The notes under the pieces were generated by a model, which made no database searches, was not told the origin of the DNA, and saw nothing but the letters and a program-made list of their open reading frames with translations. Both the position numbers and the translations under genes were made by a program. From Aplysia californica (Eukaryota; Mollusca; Gastropoda; Aplysiida; Aplysiidae), in NCBI RefSeq assembly GCF_000002075.1, contig NW_004797315.1:2041281-2105280 (forward strand): DNA of 64,000 nucleotides, given 5' to 3'. Shown here piece after piece: positions 58,170 through 64,000 of the stretch. Each line of letters opens with the position of its first letter. The stretch's first letter is position 1.

Positions 58170-58959
58170 TATATGCACTGTAAACGTCGGGAACAGATAG
58201 CCTAAGAGGAAACTGTTGGTCATAGTCATAGAGACGACGGACCAGCCACGTGGCTTTCCAAGCGACCACCCCCGACCATTACTCTCTTTGTACAGTGTGA
58301 GGGGTATTCTCACACTTGTCGGCGTGTTTTGCGGATCGGTGCGTGCGTTTAAAGGGAGTGACCATGCGTTTGTACGTCTAAATTATGTAGTTAAAAAAAA
58401 CGTCAGATGACGAAAGCGTGCGTTTGAGCGGAGCGTGCTTTTGTATGGCGTGCGTTTAGGCGGAGACTACTGTATTTATCAGCCCTTGATGCTGTGGACA
58501 AGATGCCGTAATCCATTCACTTGTTATAGTTTGCCTGTCTTATTAAGTCTTATGAATGAATCAATTGCTGGCCAGTATGTTCTGCAAGTCCTTCCCACTC
58601 TTTACCCAAGTTGACCAGTTGGCAAGAAATTTTCAGCTGCTGGTGGGGGAAGAGTGCCAACTGTCATAACCCATTAGCTCCTTGTCGCTCCCACAACTCT
58701 CACCATTCACAAATCATATAAAAGTGAGATAAGTACTTACAACAGAAGAGTCATTGTTCACTGAGTAGAGTACAACTGCCTACCGCTGCTGCCATGTAAC
58801 TCAATTTTCATAACTCCCACCAAAAACGAATTAGAAACAATCTGATTGGTCTGAACCTTATTCCTAAACCACAGTCCCCTTCTTTGCTTTTGTCCAATCA
58901 CAATGATGCAAAGCAATCGGTGAAGGAATCATTTGATTGTATGTATGTGAGTGACTGAA

Positions 58960-59150
58960 ATATCTCTAGAAATTGAATTTGATGCAAAAAAATGCTTCTT
59001 CCCAGTCCTCGCAGAATGGCAAAATGAAAGGATGACGCCTAAATCTCGCAAAGAACCCAAAAAATCTCGAGATTGGAAACCGTTCGGAGAAATAGAGTTC
59101 AACTTTATTTTCCCGAAAGTTCGGAGAAATAGTCACTTCGATAAAATAAA
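58960..59150. repeat. Partial copy of the 35999-36612 foldback element
   Basis: TTCGGAGAAATAGAGTTCAA, TTTTCCCGAAAGTTCGGAGA and CTCTAGAAATTGAATTTGAT all recur there, partly inverted. Confidence 0.65.
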
Positions 59151-59489
59151 CATTTTACATGGCCCTTCTATGGTAGATCTAGATATCTAGTCTAAAACCT
59201 GCAACCACCTCTGGTTGGAACCTCAGACTCAGAAGTAGAAGGGAAAGGTAAATTTTTCATTTTAATCAGTAGGCTGAGTAGGCCTACTGCCAAGACGGCT
59301 AGCCTCTTCACCTCCTCAACAAGTGGTGGGCCCGGGTGGCTGTCTACGTCCTAAATAAGAAACAAGAGTTCGCAGTATCCACACAAAGGAAAATGGATAG
59401 ATCTAGATCTAGATCTATATGATATACCGCAGGGTCTCGGTTCTTCTTCAACAGCTGCAAATAGAAGTATAGATCTAGATCTAGTATCA

Positions 59490-61060
59490 TAATCAAGCTT
59501 ACACTGAAGTACCTATGGCAGGGTACAGGAGACTTGTAAGATCGAATGCAAAATAAGCAGCAAAATGACAATCCGCAGCTTGTGTCAAGGGAAGGTAAAA
59601 GGAAGCAATTTCGTAAGAAAGAACCTTGACAGGACTTCACTGGATAGAATACGAAAGTAAAACCAAGGAGGTCGCCATTTTGTACTATAAAAATATAGAC
59701 TGGGTTGTGGACAGCGCCGAAACTATTCATTTTATACAGCGACCTGGGTTTACTGCCTAACTCTAGCCTGTGATGCGCTATGTTCTATTCTGCTTTCGAC
59801 ACTTTTTAAAAACTTTAGGCTCATTGAGTATTTTCTGTGTATGCGAATTGCAAAAGTTGACCAAAGGGAGGCAACATCTGTCAGCGGTTTTTTCTAGGTA
59901 TTATCACGGTTTGTCCCCTTTTGAGAAGCCCCATTGTCTGTTGAACCAGAGGTTGAACCTCGAGTGTCGTTGCCATAACAAACACTGTTGGGGGTTTCCC
60001 TCTCGGGGGTCTGTTTGGGTTAACTTATGTATGTTATTTCAGCGACAGGATCAAACACCTTTTGGGCTTCCTATCCTTATCTGGGGCAAATCTAGGGAAA
60101 GCCTTAACGGAGTTTCTTTCTTTTGAAAACGTGTTATGATTAGACTCTCCGTCGGAGGCGCTGTCTCAAAATAGTGTTGTTTTTACTGGAAGGCCTATAT
60201 AAGTCTTGTTGCGTGTCGACCTATATTATGTCTCACGAGAACCGAGACGGTCTCGCACGAATAGCTGATTTTGCAAAAGACTTGTGTTTTCTGACAAAAA
60301 AACAAGTCTGGATCCCCCCCCCACCCACCCTTTTCCCCCAAACCTCACCCCTCTCCAGTTTTAAAAAAAGATGATGGAATTGGACAAGCATACCCAACAA
60401 AAATATTTTTAATGGTTATTTAAATATAATTGATATGACAGATTATGTGACATTTAATATTATGGCAATTATATAAAGAGGGCACAAGTAACAGTAACAA
60501 TAACAAAAACAGCCGCAGCAAACAACAACAATAACAACAGCAGCAACAACTGCAAGAAATAGTTATAAGACAACTGTTTCCTTCAAATTGCTCGCGAAAG
60601 GGATGTTGCGTTTATCTCTATATAACTCTCTTCGCAGCCCGTTTTGCTGTTTGATTTTGCTCTGTTCTTGTTCCCTCAATCCGACACCACAAATATACTG
60701 AAATAAGCTTGTATTTCATGTTAATTCAAGCATTTGTACAAAGGCAAAATTTTATATCTCTTCTAAATTCAAAACATGTTGGTACCTAACAGCTTCCTCT
60801 TCCTCAAATTCTTGTTAATTAAAAAAAAAATTTAGATCGTTCCATTTTCTCCCTGACTAACGAAACGGTCTGACGATTTCACAACTGTGGAAAAACTATA
60901 AAAGAGATTTATAACGAAAAAAAAAGTCAGGCGGGCTCTTATTTTTTATCATTTTCAAACCCTTTGACCGTAGCATGACCTACACCAGTTGCGACTGACG
61001 ACACACCATCGGACCATCAGTGACTAGAGTAATCTCTTGTTTGAATAGAACCAGGCAACC
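59490..61060. other. Intergenic, low information
   Basis: Contains a short AAC/CAG-rich repeat (60486-60555) and a C-rich run (60316-60350). No gene recognised. Confidence 0.4.
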
Positions 61061-61275
61061 ATGCAGATATCCTGGTGCGATCTCGATCGAAAGGGTAGGG
61101 TCGGGGGTAAGGTAGGAGGGTTGTGGGGTTTTTTCACGGTTTATGGAGCGGGTATGTTCATTACTTCGGACGAGTTCACGGACAGTTTGGCAAAGGGCAT
61201 TCTTGATCGTTTCCATTTATATCTATCTAACCTTTCCTTTCTCTCTTCGGCGGATCTTTGAATCCGCTATTAAAA

Positions 61276-61452
61276 GTGGGTGGTTGGCGGGTGCTCTGGT
61301 GTGGTTTGCTCCTTCTTTCCTATCAAACATCTGTCGTCATTATCTCCCCTCCTTCTTTTTGTGTATGTTACTCTCCTGTTACACATCTATTCTTCGGCAC
61401 TTATATGACCTTATTGTGTTGCGAGTGCCGTAAATCTCTTACTAAAACTAAA
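61276..61452 (+). mobile_element. SINE-like repeat family T, copy 5
   Basis: GTGGGTGGTTGGCGGGTGCT ... TTATTGTGTTGCGAGTGCCG, then an ACTAAAACTAAAA tail. Very similar to copies 1 and 3. Confidence 0.7.
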
Positions 61453-61536
61453 ACTGCTGTTATAGAGGGTTCACGTCATAGCAACGACTAATACAATTAC
61501 ACCCCTTCATGAGGAGTGTTAGAAAGGCAGATAAAC

Positions 61537-61855
<319 letters not shown>

Positions 61856-61959
61856 AAAAAAAAAAAGGGGGGGGGGGTGCAAAGGGCAAGAGCTATGGGC
61901 CAGAGTGCATGTGCGTGTATGTGCTTATATATTACTTTGTATAATATATGATATCTTGT

Positions 61960-61977
61960 GTGTGTGTTTGTGTGAGT

Positions 61978-62052
<75 letters not shown>

Positions 62053-62053
62053 T
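61960..62053. repeat. (GT)n microsatellite
   Basis: About 90 bp of GT repeat. Confidence 0.95.
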
Positions 62054-62059
62054 GCGTGT

Positions 62060-63120
62060 ACAATCCTTTCCCGGCGTTATCAGGCGTGACGTGCTCTTCA
62101 GTCTGATGTCAAACGGTCAAGATCCCTTGAGTGGCCAATGCTGACAAGCTTACCAAACTCTGGGACACTCCTATACGTACTAAAACGTCTAGACACCCCT
62201 TCCTGGTCTCAGCTGTGACGAGCTGGCTGGCCTTGAACACACCACCCGAGCTTCAACTTTACAACCACCCCTCTTCCCCGACTCCTCCGTTTTATAGCTT
62301 TTCTGGTCTGAATTCTGTAAATGTCACAACTGATGATTTTCTATTTTTCCAGTACAACCTGAAGTTTAAAATTGTCTTTTTGTTTGTTTGTCTGTTCATT
62401 AATTTGTGGGTTTTAATTAAAAGAAGCATGTCAATACGATGCTGATCATCATTGTGCAGGGAAAGCTTATGACAAACTGACAGGAACTGAAAGGAGGGAG
62501 GGGGAGGGGTTGAAATGTACGAGAGGACCCACCAGTGGCGCCCTTCAACCATCCGCCTTTTATCCAGATCTATGCAAGAAATCTCACCACACGTCACTCA
62601 ACCTAAAAAAAACCTTGGCGGAATGAGGTATCACACAGAGTGCAACATGAATCCAAAGAGGCTGTGAAGGCATACACTTTTATATTATCTGAGTATCTAG
62701 CTGAGGGGGCATACGTTCTTACGCTCGCCTTAGAATTAGAAGGTTAATTGAGCACTAAACATTTTGTGCTTAGTCTATGTGTTGTCACAACCTAAGCTTT
62801 ATATAAAGTGTGATTGTAAAATGTTTTACCACCCTATTGACACAACTAAGGTAATTTGGGAGGCGACCCGCATCGACTGTACTGGTCAGAGACAACCCGA
62901 GCTGACAGAGATACAACAACGTCCTTGCAATTGTAGACGGACAGACCTTCTCTCCACTTTTCCTCCAACACACACGCAGAAATCGAACTTGCGTGTTCTG
63001 CGTGCGCCAGCGAAGAGCCTAGTGGATACACACATATTTATCTACTGAGTGAATTAATAATCAAGTAGGCTATATATTAAACAATAATTCTCTCGACGGC
63101 TGCACTACAAACGAAGTGTT
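62060..63120. other. Intergenic, no recognised feature
   Basis: Frames of about 100 codons on both strands lack any family signature. Confidence 0.4.
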
Positions 63121-63128
63121 AAGTCGAG

Positions 63129-63129
<1 letters not shown>

Positions 63130-63191
<62 letters not shown>

Positions 63192-63198
63192 GTGTGCA
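63130..63198. repeat. (GT)n microsatellite
   Basis: About 65 bp of GT repeat. Confidence 0.95.
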
Positions 63199-63257
63199 TT
63201 AATGTATATTGCATGAGAAGAAAGGAAGCAGTAAGAAAGGTTTTTGAAAAATGGGTA

Positions 63258-63345
63258 TTCAATTAATGTAAAGCGCATTGAGCTACTTTTTTGGAAATGC
63301 GCTATATAAATGTTATACATTATTATTTATCATTAATAAAGCAAG
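63258..63345 (+). mobile_element. SINE tail fragment
   Basis: TGTAAAGCGCATTGAGCTAC and GCGCTATATAAATG followed by ATTATT-type repeat match the tail of the SINE at 32971-33325. No tRNA head. Confidence 0.6.
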
Positions 63346-63755
63346 ATGGAGTAATAAGTATAATTTTGCTTTCTGGAAAAATTCAAAGCGTTCAACAAAA
63401 TAACAAAGACCAAAAAAAATTAAGATAGCCGGGTGGATGTTTATACAATAGTACATGTATCAAGTGTAGTATTAAAACAAAGTCTTCTCCATAATGTGAC
63501 GAAATATTAGATAAATAAAAATTCATTTGCTCGAGGCTAGTTGGCGTGAAAATAATGAAATATTCGTACTTCTTGGTATCTGGTATTCCCTGGATCTAGC
63601 CATGTCTTGTTTCATCCACTTTAATTGGTCTAATAAAATTTGAGTTAGAATTTTGTGTCGTTAGCAACACAGTGCAGGTTGTCAACGAGACGCGGATCAA
63701 TTAGATCTACGTAAAATAACCTGTCTCTAATATTATTTGTAATACGGTGTGTGTT

Positions 63756-63774
63756 GGGGGGGGGGGGGGGGGGG
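63756..63774. repeat. Poly-G tract (19 nt)
   Basis: Uninterrupted G run. Confidence 0.9.
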
Positions 63775-63864
63775 TATGACACGAGACAAAGGGCTATCTA
63801 TAAAAATAAAAGAAAAAAACAACAAAAGAGAGAAACTTAAGATGAAAAAGGAAAGCCCTCACAA

Positions 63865-63867
<3 letters not shown>

Positions 63868-63952
<85 letters not shown>

Positions 63953-63960
63953 CTCTCTCT
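63868..63960. repeat. (CT)n microsatellite
   Basis: About 90 bp of CT repeat near the window end. Confidence 0.95.
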
Positions 63961-64000
63961 TTAAAAAAGAGCTTTACAAAACATTCCATTGCTAATCTCG

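Larger units (their letters stand above)
57216..58472. mobile_element. TIR element related to CAGTAGTCTCCGCCTAA family, copy 4, with nested pogo element
   Basis: Ends CAGTAGTCTCCGCCTAAACG and its complement, TA on both sides. The first 17 bases equal those of copies 1-3 but the interior differs (ACGCAC/GTGCGT instead of GATCCC/GGGATC). A G21 tract is at 57452-57472. The host element is 589 bp without the nested insertion at 57502-58169. Confidence 0.85.

Overview
The window is an AT-rich, intron-bearing animal genome segment with one assembly gap (325 N at 47210-47534). Spliced metazoan genes, dense small DNA transposons, tRNA-derived SINEs and long CT/GT/poly-G simple repeats suggest a marine invertebrate, most likely a mollusc (gastropod). 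That taxon is an inference from texture; the animal origin is firm. No endogenous virus or LTR element was recognised.

Four host genes can be reconstructed with consistent splice phases. (1) DNAL4, dynein axonemal light chain 4, + strand, 3 exons, 440-9635. (2) An LRRC14-like leucine-rich repeat gene of the PRAME group, - strand, 6 exons, 33472 down to 24228. (3) MRPS7, mitochondrial ribosomal protein uS7m, + strand, 6 exons, 37211-50311. (4) COA4, a twin CX9C cytochrome c oxidase assembly factor, - strand, one coding exon, 56562-56344. They do not form a pathway, though MRPS7 and COA4 both serve mitochondrial respiratory-chain biogenesis. LRRC14 and MRPS7 are divergent, with 3.7 kb of repeat-rich DNA between their starts.

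Most of the rest is mobile DNA. Between DNAL4 and LRRC14 (10-24 kb) lie a decayed Helitron interrupted by a Tc1-like element, then a 3.66-kb terminal-inverted-repeat transposon. The latter's transposase (a GQNKN-type DDE-like protein) is split by a segment resembling a PD-(D/E)XK nuclease, giving one open chimeric frame. The introns of DNAL4, LRRC14 and MRPS7 carry piggyBac-like (TTAA), hAT-like (8-bp duplication), MULE-like foldback (9-bp duplication), and many TA-flanked Tc1/mariner/pogo-type MITEs, several nested. A 668-bp pogo element nested in a larger MITE keeps a short CENP-B-type DNA-binding frame. From 59 to 64 kb the window is mostly simple repeats and non-coding DNA.

The most notable observations are: a foldback element family carrying a duplicated promoter/first-exon-like module with a 31-codon frame intact in both copies; the chimeric transposase/nuclease frame; a SINE inserted about 20 nt from an LRRC14 splice acceptor; the nested pogo insertion; and strong excess of the palindrome TAGGCCTA.
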